A stretch of 64,000 nt of DNA from Alkalitalea saponilacus (GTDB lineage: Bacteria > Bacteroidota > Bacteroidia > Bacteroidales > Marinilabiliaceae). Location: positions 39,938 to 103,937 of the forward strand of contig NZ_FUYV01000011.1 in assembly GCF_900168165.1 (NCBI RefSeq). The letters run 5' to 3'. Both the position numbers and the translations under genes were made by a program. Of the stretch, positions 54,664 to 62,331 are shown piece after piece. Positions within the stretch are counted from its first letter, which is position 1; every line of letters starts with the position of its first letter. The notes under the pieces are model-generated. The model was given only the letters and a program-made list of their open reading frames with translations. It was not told where the DNA came from and did no database searches.

Positions 54664-56520
54664 TTAGGTGTTCTTAATTTGATTGGAATCAAGGTCGAAA
54701 ATCATCATTTCGCACTTTTTACAGTCAAATTTTAATTCATATGAGTTTTTCCCCGATTTAAGGATTAAATTTTCAGGAGTGGCCTTGGGATTTTCCTTGG
54801 GACAGCTATTGGTAGCATATCTGATGCAGTGGCGGGTGGTCATTAATCTTGCTCCAGTGGGTGACTTGATTTCAAAGGCAGGTTCAGTCTTCTTCACCCC
54901 ATGGATATTATAAAACTTTTGAGCAAGATGGTTGGAAACATTCAGGCTGAAATCCTTCACTGCATTTGGATAGGGATGTGAAGTTTGAGGAAAAAGTTTC
55001 TCCTGTCTTCTATAGCTATTTAACCTTTTGGTTTTATGTACATCGTTCAACTCTCGTCTGACGGCATTGATTTCAGCTGCCGGAATAAAAATTGGTTGAA
55101 GCAATTGCAGCTTTATGCTGTTTGGGTTATAAATGGTATTCCCCCATTTGCTCAGTTGATCACCAATGGTTTTTAAAGCCAGATCCGGGTTCTTGGCCGG
55201 TTCTTTTATGATATTTTTTCTGATTTCAGAACTTAAACCATCTTCATCAATTAATTGCAGAGATATGCCATCTTCTGTTTCACTCAGGTTAAGGTCAATG
55301 GCAATTCGTCTGTTTTCTTTGCTGTTGATCAGTTGTTTTTCAAACAATTGATCGTGGTTTCTGTAAAGCATGGCTCCGGTATAGAGCTCTTTTATATCGT
55401 CGGCATACACTTTGTTTTCGACTGTCTTGTTTATCCGGAAACCTCTTAATTGTTTGCTTTTGTTTAAAAAGCAAATGCCGTCACCATTGTTTAAATCAAT
55501 CCCATCTTCAGCTATAAAATAGTCGCGACTGATTGTAACAACCCGTCCCAGTTTTTCTCCTAAGGATTTTGGAGTATGCAATGACCAGATATCCTTCTCC
55601 CGTCCATTCAGAAAGTAGGTGGTAAATCCTCTGGAAAAAGTTTTTGCAGGTGATGGTTCAAAAGGAATTGTAACTCTGCCGGAAGAACTTCGCGCCAAGT
55701 TGGAATCAGTTTCTATGATCCGATCCAGCTGTTGACGGTACCAGGAAGTTACATTTTTTACATATGTTGCATCTTTGAGCCGACCTTCAATTTTAAAGCT
55801 TGAAATGCCGGCTTTAATCAAATCATGCAGATGATTCGTATTGCTAAGGTCTTTCAGCGATAAGAGGTGCTGATTCTTAATCAGTGTTTTCCCATCCAGA
55901 TTTTCCAGCGAATATGGAAGTCGACACGGCTGGCTACACTCTCCCCGGTTTGCACTTCGTCCGGAAGTGGCTTGGCTCATATAGCATTGCCCGCTGTATG
56001 AAACGCAAAGTGCCCCGTGAATAAAAAACTCAAGGGGTACATTTGTGATATTTCTAATTTCTGCAATTTCATTCAGTGTAAGTTCCCTTGCCAGAACCAC
56101 TTGATCAAACCCTGCATCTTCAAGAAATTTAACTTTTTCCGGGGTTCTATTGTCGGTTTGTGTACTCGCATGAACGGCAATGGGAGGGAGGTTCATTTGT
56201 GTAATGCCCATATCCTGTATGATGATAGCATCTACACCTATTTTGTATAACTGATGGATCAGTTTCTCTGCCTCAGTTAATTCATGATCATACAAAAGTG
56301 TATTGATTGCCACATAAACCTTTGCGTTGAATAAATGTGCATATTCGGTTAGTGTGGCTATATCCGTTAAACTATTACCTGCTGCTGCCCTTGCTCCGAA
56401 TTTTGGTGCTCCGGTATATACGGCATCTGCACCATGATTAATGGCTGCCAGACCACATTCCAAATCCCTGGCCGGAGCCAACAGTTCCAGCGAAGTTACT
56501 CTTCCTTTTTCCTGTAACAT
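54664..56520 (-). CDS. U32-family peptidase-like RNA-hydroxylation protein (RlhA-like)
   Basis: The 618-aa protein begins LELLAPARDLECGLAAINHGADAVYTGAPKFGARA. It has the U32 Cys motif CVSYSGQCYMSQATSGRSANRGECSQPCR and LLSLKDLSNTNHLHDLIKAGISSFKIEGRLK. A C-terminal DUF3656-like region and a Cys-rich tail (CIRYATNSCPKENP, FDCKKC) follow. Members such as RlhA and TrhP/TrhO partners take part in 5-hydroxycytidine or 5-hydroxyuridine formation in RNA with iron and prephenate; others are called collagenase-like. Its start overlaps the stop region of the upstream GH16-like gene by 25 bases, suggesting coupled translation. Confidence 0.88.
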   Translation of the reverse strand: MLQEKGRVTSLELLAPARDLECGLAAINHGADAVYTGAPKFGARAAAGNSLTDIATLTEYAHLFNAKVYVAINTLLYDHELTEAEKLIHQLYKIGVDAIIIQDMGITQMNLPPIAVHASTQTDNRTPEKVKFLEDAGFDQVVLARELTLNEIAEIRNITNVPLEFFIHGALCVSYSGQCYMSQATSGRSANRGECSQPCRLPYSLENLDGKTLIKNQHLLSLKDLSNTNHLHDLIKAGISSFKIEGRLKDATYVKNVTSWYRQQLDRIIETDSNLARSSSGRVTIPFEPSPAKTFSRGFTTYFLNGREKDIWSLHTPKSLGEKLGRVVTISRDYFIAEDGIDLNNGDGICFLNKSKQLRGFRINKTVENKVYADDIKELYTGAMLYRNHDQLFEKQLINSKENRRIAIDLNLSETEDGISLQLIDEDGLSSEIRKNIIKEPAKNPDLALKTIGDQLSKWGNTIYNPNSIKLQLLQPIFIPAAEINAVRRELNDVHKTKRLNSYRRQEKLFPQTSHPYPNAVKDFSLNVSNHLAQKFYNIHGVKKTEPAFEIKSPTGARLMTTRHCIRYATNSCPKENPKATPENLILKSGKNSYELKFDCKKCEMMIFDLDSNQIKNT

Positions 56521-57953
56521 CTGATCCAGTCAATATCCATAAAGGATGGCATCTGTTTGTCGGATGGGTATTCAGGTAAAATTGTACAGAATGATAGATA
56601 CATTGGTTCATTGGGCACATGTTTTACTTCCCTGTGTACCTCAATTCCATTGATTTTCCATATCAATGCTTCCGGCGACCAATCCAATGTATAAATATAG
56701 TATCCGTTTTTGAAATTGGCACCTGTTATCTTCTTTAACAGGTTTAATGGTTGCCCCTCAGGAGCACCAACATGAATACCACTTTCCAGTGCTTTCCCTT
56801 TGGTCACACTGGATTTAAAGACATCCAACTGGGGCAACATTTTTTCTCCCACTAGCCAAAATGCATTTACAACAGGGTACGCTTGTGAGAATTTTACTTT
56901 AGCTTCAAATTTGCCGTATTTCTGTCGGAAGCTCTGCCCTGTACTTATCAAACCCGATGTGTACTCAAAATCTTGCATTGTAAATCCAAGAGTAGCATCC
57001 CAAACTTTTCCGCGGTATGTCTCTTTTTGTGTATTGATGCGAACAACACTGTCGTGCATTTCAATGTTGTCCTCTTTAAAGAACTGTTTTTCTCCGGCGA
57101 GCACATAATTGTCGTTCATGAGTGCTTTTCCCCAGTAATAGCCAGTCATCCATCTGCTTTTATCAAGTTGCAGTGCATCAAAATCATCTTCAAATGTGAG
57201 CTCCCATTTACGGATTTCTTTAAATGGATTCAGTTTTTTGGTTTTTTGATACCATTTTACATCCTCATTTTTTTGAAGTTCTTTGAACTCCTCAATCAAT
57301 CTGGCTTCTTCCGACTTTTTAAATCGGTTTTTATCTTCAAGAAATACTTTTTTCTCAATGAATTCGGGCGATTGGATGATTGATTCCAATTTGAAAAAGG
57401 ATTTTAATCGCTCACTGTTTTCCAGTTTGGCAACCGTTCTGTATTCATTGGATTTATCTTGTTTCAGATAAAAGATGATGTCAGGATCTTTCTTAAGTGC
57501 GCTGTATTGTTCCTGTTTAGCATAGGCCTCACTCTGCTTAAAATCTTTTTTTACTTTGGCTGAGTGAAATGCAGAGGAGTTAACAAATACTTTTAAGTCA
57601 TTAAACTCTTTTAAAAGATCTGACTCTAGAATACTTTTCATCCGATCCAGTTTTCCGCTCTTGGAGTATTCCAGATAGGATTTGATATCTTTTGAGGCTT
57701 TCATGGATTTAAACTGCTCCAACTGCCTGTACTCCTCTGAGTTTTTAAACTTGGCCGTTTTCAGGAATTGCACTTTCTTTTCAAAGTCTCCTGAATGAAC
57801 CAGTTGATCCAATTCATTATATCGTCTTAATGTTTCTGATTGATCCAATTCGTTGAATCGTTCAAAATCAACTTTTTCCTTAATTAGTTTTGATTCAAAT
57901 TTTTTGGTAGAGCCAAATTTGCTTCCAAACTGAATTCCAAATATTATTGCCAT
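56496..57953 (-). CDS. GH16-like protein with lost catalytic glutamates and N-terminal triple repeat
   Basis: The 485-aa protein has a C-terminal GH16-like (concanavalin fold) domain from about residue 248 (KWELTFEDDFDALQLDKSRWMT ... ISTGQSFRQKYGKFEAKVKF ... IYTLDWSPEALIWKINGIEVHRE). In GH16 enzymes the active site reads ExDxxE; here the aligned segment is QLDVFK (Gln375, Asp377, Lys380), so nucleophile and acid/base are both replaced. The N-terminal half carries three repeats of about 70 residues (starts near 36, 103 and 173; FKxSE and DIxxYL motifs). No signal peptide is visible, so it may be cytoplasmic. It is probably a binding protein, not an enzyme. Confidence 0.85.
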   Translation of the reverse strand: MAIIFGIQFGSKFGSTKKFESKLIKEKVDFERFNELDQSETLRRYNELDQLVHSGDFEKKVQFLKTAKFKNSEEYRQLEQFKSMKASKDIKSYLEYSKSGKLDRMKSILESDLLKEFNDLKVFVNSSAFHSAKVKKDFKQSEAYAKQEQYSALKKDPDIIFYLKQDKSNEYRTVAKLENSERLKSFFKLESIIQSPEFIEKKVFLEDKNRFKKSEEARLIEEFKELQKNEDVKWYQKTKKLNPFKEIRKWELTFEDDFDALQLDKSRWMTGYYWGKALMNDNYVLAGEKQFFKEDNIEMHDSVVRINTQKETYRGKVWDATLGFTMQDFEYTSGLISTGQSFRQKYGKFEAKVKFSQAYPVVNAFWLVGEKMLPQLDVFKSSVTKGKALESGIHVGAPEGQPLNLLKKITGANFKNGYYIYTLDWSPEALIWKINGIEVHREVKHVPNEPMYLSFCTILPEYPSDKQMPSFMDIDWIRCYRKKEE

Positions 57954-58177
57954 TCTTTCGAGGTTTAAAAATCAATGGGTTTAGTTTGTTACGAAAATAA
58001 AAGCAAAGAGTTTTTATTTTTACCGTGGAAAATTAAGAAAAAAAGATCAAATAATTGTATTCATAAAGAAATAGATGATTTTATGAATCTATTAGATCTT
58101 TGTATTTTTAATTATTAATATTAGTTTGTGGATTGAAATGTGTTGAAAATAACACGATTAGGTGCGGAATTTTGGAT

Positions 58178-58197
58178 TGACAACCAATTGGTTGTCA
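58178..58197. promoter_or_regulatory. Perfect 20-bp palindrome
   Basis: TGACAACCAATTGGTTGTCA is its own reverse complement. It lies in the 349-base gap between the divergent GH16-like gene and tRNA-Leu, 225 bases upstream of the former's start. It lacks the T tract of a terminator and looks like an operator for a dimeric regulator. I see no gene in the rest of the gap. Confidence 0.5.
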
Positions 58198-58271
58198 GCA
58201 CCTGATCTGCCTCATTTTCTAATTTTCTAAAAATCTATTGCTCTCTTACCATTCGTAATCTTAAAAAATTA

Positions 58272-58279
58272 TATATTTG
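58272..58279 (+). promoter_or_regulatory. -7 element of tRNA-Leu promoter
   Basis: TATATTTG matches TAnnTTTG exactly and lies 23 bases before the tRNA. A -33 box with proper spacing is not evident. Confidence 0.5.
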
Positions 58280-58302
58280 CAACCGCGAAAGCAATAGATA
58301 TT

Positions 58303-58387
58303 GCCCAGATGGTGAAATTGGTAGACACGCCAGCTTGAGGGGCTGGTGCCGGTTTTCGGCGTGCAAGTTCGAGTCTTGTTCTGGGCA
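58303..58387 (+). tRNA. tRNA-Leu (anticodon GAG)
   Basis: The 85-base gene has acceptor GCCCAGA/TCTGGGC, anticodon stem CCAGC/GCTGG with loop TTGAGGG (GAG), the long variable arm of class II tRNAs (TGCCGGTTTTCGGCG) and T-loop TTCGAGT, discriminator A. It reads CUC/CUU codons. Confidence 0.95.
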
Positions 58388-58388
58388 C

Positions 58389-58421
58389 AAAAAAAGGAAG
58401 TCGTAAGACTTCCTTTTTTTT
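58389..58421 (+). terminator. Terminator after tRNA-Leu
   Basis: AAAAAAAGGAAGTC pairs with GACTTCCTTTTTTT around GTAA. It probably works in both directions, ending also the nitroreductase operon, whose stop overlaps its T tract. Confidence 0.9.
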
Positions 58422-58956
58422 ATTTTTTGAATTCTTCAAAATGAATTCTATTATGCAGGAGGGCATTGTCTGCATATGGCTCCCTCTCTCTCTCTTTGTA
58501 ACCAATGGCAATAATTGAGGCAACTTCTAAACATTCCGGGGCTTTGATGATATCTTTCACATAATCGCCAGCAGATAAATTTTCATCATGTTCTCTGCGT
58601 CGAATCTGAATCCAGGTTGAACCCAGCCCCAGGTCTTCTGCTACCATTTGAACCAAAATGGCTGCAATGGAGCAATCTTCAATCCAAACATCACTTTTTG
58701 TTGGATCGCCCAGAATGACGATGGCAAGTGGTGCTCCTGAAAGAAAGGCAGCTCCATGTGGTTTGCATTTGGATAGCTGTTCCAGGGTTTGTTTATTTTC
58801 AATAAAAACAAACTCCCACGGGCGATTGTTTTTGGAGGTTGGCGACCAGAGTATTGCTTTTATGAATTGCTCTTTAATATCATCTCCAACTGGTTGTGAT
58901 GTGAACTTGCGGCAACTTCTGCGATTTTGAATCTGTTCAAGCATTGATTTTCTCAT
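58420..58956 (-). CDS. Nitroreductase-family flavoprotein
   Basis: The 178-aa protein has the FMN-binding start IQNRRSCRKFTSQPVGDDIKEQFIKAILWSPTSKNNRPWEFVFI and the C-terminal LGLGSTWIQIRRREHDE and VASIIAIGYKERE segments of the nitroreductase fold. Such enzymes reduce nitro-compounds, quinones or other electrophiles with NAD(P)H. It is the last gene of an operon with the epimerase-like and TPR genes (12-base gap). Confidence 0.92.
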   Translation of the reverse strand: MRKSMLEQIQNRRSCRKFTSQPVGDDIKEQFIKAILWSPTSKNNRPWEFVFIENKQTLEQLSKCKPHGAAFLSGAPLAIVILGDPTKSDVWIEDCSIAAILVQMVAEDLGLGSTWIQIRRREHDENLSAGDYVKDIIKAPECLEVASIIAIGYKEREREPYADNALLHNRIHFEEFKK

Positions 58957-58968
58957 AGAAATTATCTT

Positions 58969-59628
58969 TTAACCATTCTCAGAAAGTTGAGCTATTTTGT
59001 GAATCTCTTCCGATTCAATAATGTTACAGTGATGTTTATTTATGGCAATGTGAGCCATTACTTTAGCAAGTGAAACGGCTTTAATGGGTCTGTATTTTCG
59101 CAGTGGCCCTATGAAAATTGCTTTTAAAGGCTTTAAAACCATTGAGGCCAATTTCTCCGCGATTCGATTTTCACTTCTTTTCCCTTCAATTAATGATGGT
59201 CTGACGATATACAAATTAGGGATTTTCAGTTTAAGAAGAGCTTCATCGGTCTCTCCCTTGGTACGGATATAGTAGTTTCTGCTTTTGGCGTTGGCACCAA
59301 TGGAGCTGATAACTACAAAGGTCTCAATTCCTTTTTGAGCAACTCTGCTTGCCAGTTCCAGAACAGCATTGTGGTCAACTTCTCTGAATTTTTCAACTGA
59401 ACCTGCTTTTTTCAATGTCGTTCCCAGGCAGCAAAAAACCACATCTACATCTTGTGGAACATGAATTTCTCCTATTTTAAGATTGAAGTATGATACATGA
59501 TCGGGCAAATCAGTGATGGCTTTTCTTGCTGCTAGGTATAGTTTCCCAACACGTGGGTGTTGGGAAAGAATTTTTGCCAGTTCTGACCCGGTTAATCCGC
59601 TTGCACCGTATATCGCGAAATTAATCAT
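58969..59628 (-). CDS. NAD(P)-binding oxidoreductase (HTATIP2/TIP30-like SDR-a)
   Basis: The 219-aa Rossmann-fold protein opens INFAIYGASGLTGSELAKIL (GxxGxxG) and contains DVVFCCLGTTLKKAGS, VVISSIGANAKSRNYYIRTKGETDEAL (YxxxK) and RPSLIEGKRSENRIAEKLASM. This is the layout of the HTATIP2-like group. The reaction is unknown. The start overlaps the end of the TPR lipoprotein gene by 8 bases. Confidence 0.88.
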   Translation of the reverse strand: MINFAIYGASGLTGSELAKILSQHPRVGKLYLAARKAITDLPDHVSYFNLKIGEIHVPQDVDVVFCCLGTTLKKAGSVEKFREVDHNAVLELASRVAQKGIETFVVISSIGANAKSRNYYIRTKGETDEALLKLKIPNLYIVRPSLIEGKRSENRIAEKLASMVLKPLKAIFIGPLRKYRPIKAVSLAKVMAHIAINKHHCNIIESEEIHKIAQLSENG

Positions 59629-60508
59629 TGATGTTGTTGATTAGTTGATCCATCCGTGCAGCTTCAGGCCTCATCTCAAGTCTTCGGTAAATGTTTCTTA
59701 GATATTGCATGTAAGTTACGTTCCCCGGTTGCATTTCATGCAGCTCCACGAAAAGGTCTCTTGATTTTCTGAAATCGGCTGAAATAAGTCTTAACTCCCT
59801 TCTCAGGTATGCATAAGTAGTATAATTGGGATTCCGGTTGTATTTTGTCATTTCATCCTGATACCAGTTTTCAGCTTTATCGTAATAGAACCTGGCTTTC
59901 CAGAATTTAGCTGGTTCAAAATCCGGATTTTCGGCCAAAATCTCACCGGATAGGGCCAAAGCTTCGTCGGCTCTGTCCGTTTTCTCCAATATCTGAAGCT
60001 TTTTAAACATGATGTCAGGTTGCTGATTATCTGGAATTCTGTTCCAGGTTTGCAGAGCTGATTCATAATCTCCGGAACTTTCTTCTATTTCAAAAATCCG
60101 AAGCATCACTTTTCTGCGGCTGTCGGTTAGTTTAATTTTATCAATGTGATTGATCCAATGCTGGTATTCCTGCTGTTGATTTCCAGTTTGTTGGTAGCTT
60201 TTCCCTTTTATCAGAACTATGTCAGGGTTATTTTGCCAGATCTCTGTTTTCTCAAAATAGCGGTGTGTTTGGTCATAAAAACCGGCATGCCACGCCGCTT
60301 TCCCTGCCAGAATAGAAACAGGCTGGCTGATGGTGTCATTGCTGTTTCGTGTCATTATTTCAAGGCGGTCATATTCACTCAAGACCTGATTATAATTCCC
60401 TTGTTGATATAATTGTGTGATATTTGATTCCAGATTGGTGAGTTGTCTTCCGGGTGCGCATGAGGCGATGATTAAAATAACGAGTAGTGTTGAGAAAATA
60501 AACTTCAT
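59621..60508 (-). CDS. TPR-containing lipoprotein
   Basis: The 295-aa protein has a lipoprotein signal (MKFIFSTLLVILIIASCAPG; lipobox IASC) and helical repeats with TPR pattern (YNQVLSEYDRLEI, AAWHAGFYDQTHRYFEKTEIW, GDYESALQTWNRIPD, ADEALALSGEILAENPDFEPAKFWKARFY). Outer-membrane lipoproteins of this kind serve as scaffolds. It heads the operon with the oxidoreductase and nitroreductase genes. Function unknown. Confidence 0.82.
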   Translation of the reverse strand: MKFIFSTLLVILIIASCAPGRQLTNLESNITQLYQQGNYNQVLSEYDRLEIMTRNSNDTISQPVSILAGKAAWHAGFYDQTHRYFEKTEIWQNNPDIVLIKGKSYQQTGNQQQEYQHWINHIDKIKLTDSRRKVMLRIFEIEESSGDYESALQTWNRIPDNQQPDIMFKKLQILEKTDRADEALALSGEILAENPDFEPAKFWKARFYYDKAENWYQDEMTKYNRNPNYTTYAYLRRELRLISADFRKSRDLFVELHEMQPGNVTYMQYLRNIYRRLEMRPEAARMDQLINNIND

Positions 60509-60750
60509 TTGATTAATATTTATTGGTTATTTGATGTTTCGATCTCCTTCTGTCACAATAAATGAGCCAGAGTTAAAATGCAATTGTGCCATACCACAAA
60601 AATACCGAGCCTTCTTATGGGAAACAAGTGAGTTTGCTTTTTTTAATAAGTTGCTCTTTTTTTTGAATAGCATAGCGATGAGCATCAAATGTTTAAAACT
60701 ATAATTTTAAAATAATATCGGAATCGTTATTAAATATTAGGCAAATGTTC

Positions 60751-60758
60751 TATTTTTG
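60751..60758 (+). promoter_or_regulatory. -7 element of the tRNA-Trp/tRNA-Ser operon
   Basis: TATTTTTG is an exact TAnnTTTG, 22 bases before tRNA-Trp. No good TTTG lies at the usual spacing. Confidence 0.5.
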
Positions 60759-60780
60759 CAGCCGTAAACGTGATTTAAAC

Positions 60781-60853
60781 ACGGGTGTAGCTCAGTTGGT
60801 AGAGCACTGGTCTCCAAAACCAGGTGTCGGGAGTTCGAGTCTCTCCTCCCGTG
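60781..60853 (+). tRNA. tRNA-Trp (anticodon CCA)
   Basis: The 73-base cloverleaf has D-stem GCTC/GAGC, anticodon stem CTGGT/ACCAG around CTCCAAA (CCA), T-arm GGGAG/CTCTC (one G-T) with TTCGAGT, and discriminator G as expected for tryptophan. The acceptor stem ACGGGTG/CTCCCGT has a T-T mismatch at the sixth pair. It is followed after 21 bases by tRNA-Ser, and both share one promoter and terminator. Confidence 0.93.
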
Positions 60854-60874
60854 CAAAATTGAATCAATTCAACC

Positions 60875-60962
60875 GGAGAGGTGCAGGAGTGGTTGAACTG
60901 GCTCGCCTGGAAAGCGAGTGTGCGCCAAAAGCGTACCGGGGGTTCGAATCCCTTCCTCTCCG
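60875..60962 (+). tRNA. tRNA-Ser (anticodon GGA)
   Basis: The 88-base gene has acceptor GGAGAGG/CCTCTCC, anticodon stem CTCGC/GCGAG around CTGGAAA (GGA), a long variable arm (class II) and T-loop TTCGAAT, discriminator G. It reads UCC/UCU codons. Confidence 0.95.
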
Positions 60963-60963
60963 C

Positions 60964-60998
60964 AAAGGGACTGTCTGATTCAGACAGTCCCTTTTTTT
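60964..60998 (+). terminator. Terminator of the tRNA-Trp/tRNA-Ser operon
   Basis: AAAGGGACTGTCTG pairs perfectly with CAGACAGTCCCTTT around ATT, followed by T. It starts two bases after tRNA-Ser. Confidence 0.92.
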
Positions 60999-61143
60999 GT
61001 TGAATGATTTTAGAATTGTTCGATTAGTTTATTAATTTGTAAAATATACAAATCTGTCTGGGGGGGGCTGTTAATATGCTTTCAATCAGCTTTTTGAGCT
61101 TGTTTGGTGTTCTTAGAATATACTGTTTTAAACTTCACAAAAT

Positions 61144-61845
61144 ATGAGAGTCCATTTTTTTCAGCACGTCGAATTTGAGGGGCCGGGTTATATAGAAATC
61201 TGGATGAAGGAAAACCAGTATCAAATTTCTTCAACTCATTTTTATAAGACGAATTATAAACTTCCTAAAGTAGAGGAGATAGATGCTTTAATTGTGATGG
61301 GAGGGCCAATGGGTGTTTATGATGAAGCTTCTCACGCATGGCTGAAAGAAGAAAAGGTTTTTATTAAGGAGTGCATCAATTCAGGTAAGAAAATTCTGGG
61401 GATTTGTCTTGGAGCACAACTTATAGCGCATTGTCTCGGAGCAGAGGTTTCACAGGCAGAGCATAAAGAAATTGGTTGGTTTCAGGTATTGCCAACAGAC
61501 GAATGCACAGGCTTACAATGGTTTTACAAATTATTCTGTGGAAACCCAATCGTATTTCACTGGCATGGAGATCAATTTGAAATTCCTGAAGGTGCCATCG
61601 ATTTACTCTCATCCAAAGCAAATAGAAATCAGGCATTTTATGCACAGAACGGCATCATAGGTTTGCAGTTCCATTTGGAATGCACCGATGACAGTCTTGC
61701 GCAGATGCTGGAAAACGGGTTGGATGATCTGTCTGGCACCGGCACTTATGTTCAATCTTCAGATGAAATTTCATCTAATATTCAATTTGCTCCGCATTGC
61801 AATATCCTGATGAAGGAAATTCTTCATTATTGGATTTCAGAGTAA
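61144..61845 (+). CDS. Class I glutamine amidotransferase-like protein
   Basis: The 233-aa protein contains the GATase1 nucleophile elbow GICLGAQLIAHCLGAEV (Cys), the LIVMGGPMGVYDE oxyanion segment and the His/Glu of GIIGLQFHLECT. It is like the stand-alone GMP-synthase-type amidotransferases (GuaA N-domain-like) that act on unknown acceptors. No synthetase domain is attached or adjacent. The substrate is unknown. Confidence 0.9.
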   Translation: MRVHFFQHVEFEGPGYIEIWMKENQYQISSTHFYKTNYKLPKVEEIDALIVMGGPMGVYDEASHAWLKEEKVFIKECINSGKKILGICLGAQLIAHCLGAEVSQAEHKEIGWFQVLPTDECTGLQWFYKLFCGNPIVFHWHGDQFEIPEGAIDLLSSKANRNQAFYAQNGIIGLQFHLECTDDSLAQMLENGLDDLSGTGTYVQSSDEISSNIQFAPHCNILMKEILHYWISE

Positions 61846-61864
61846 ATGTAGAGACAGAATTATA

Positions 61865-62305
61865 TCACTCAATCACCTCAATTTTTACATATATCAACCC
61901 TTTCCTTAAATCATTGATGGCCGAAAAAGAAGACCTTGAAAGGTCTATGATTCTTTCACCCACAAATGGCCCCCGATCGTTAATGGTGACTTCAATGCTG
62001 TTTTTCGTCTCCATGCAAGTAACCAGCACCCTACTGCCCAGTGGTAACGTCTGATGCGCTGCTGTTGGTAAGTGGTGGTAATATATTTCACCCGATGCAG
62101 TAGGCCTTCCCTGAAAAAGATTGGCGTAATAGGAGGCAATGCCGAACTCAATGTATGATGGTGTTTCTGTTTCAGCGGTTTCCGGATTATTCTCTGATGG
62201 CCAAATGGATGCTACAACAGCCATTATGAGCAATATAATCAGAGTTTTTTGCATAACAGGTGTGCCAAAAACCTTCTCTCGTATGTGCATGAAGTCCTTT
62301 AACAT
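61865..62305 (-). CDS. RlpA-family septal ring lytic transglycosylase-like protein
   Basis: The 146-aa protein has a membrane/signal segment (MQKTLIILLIMAVVASIWPSE; an ATG at 62254 would start directly at it) and a double-psi beta-barrel: GIASYYANLFQGRPTASGEIYYHHLPTAAHQTLPLGSRVLVT ... VTINDRGPFVGERIIDLSRSSFSAI. The HxxLPxGxxV and NDRGPF motifs with the Asp in ERIIDLS are those of RlpA. It lacks a SPOR domain, so it is the short form. It lies 26 bases downstream of the TonB receptor gene. Confidence 0.9.
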   Translation of the reverse strand: MLKDFMHIREKVFGTPVMQKTLIILLIMAVVASIWPSENNPETAETETPSYIEFGIASYYANLFQGRPTASGEIYYHHLPTAAHQTLPLGSRVLVTCMETKNSIEVTINDRGPFVGERIIDLSRSSFSAINDLRKGLIYVKIEVIE

Positions 62306-62331
62306 TGAGCTGTTTTAGAATCTATTGAGCA

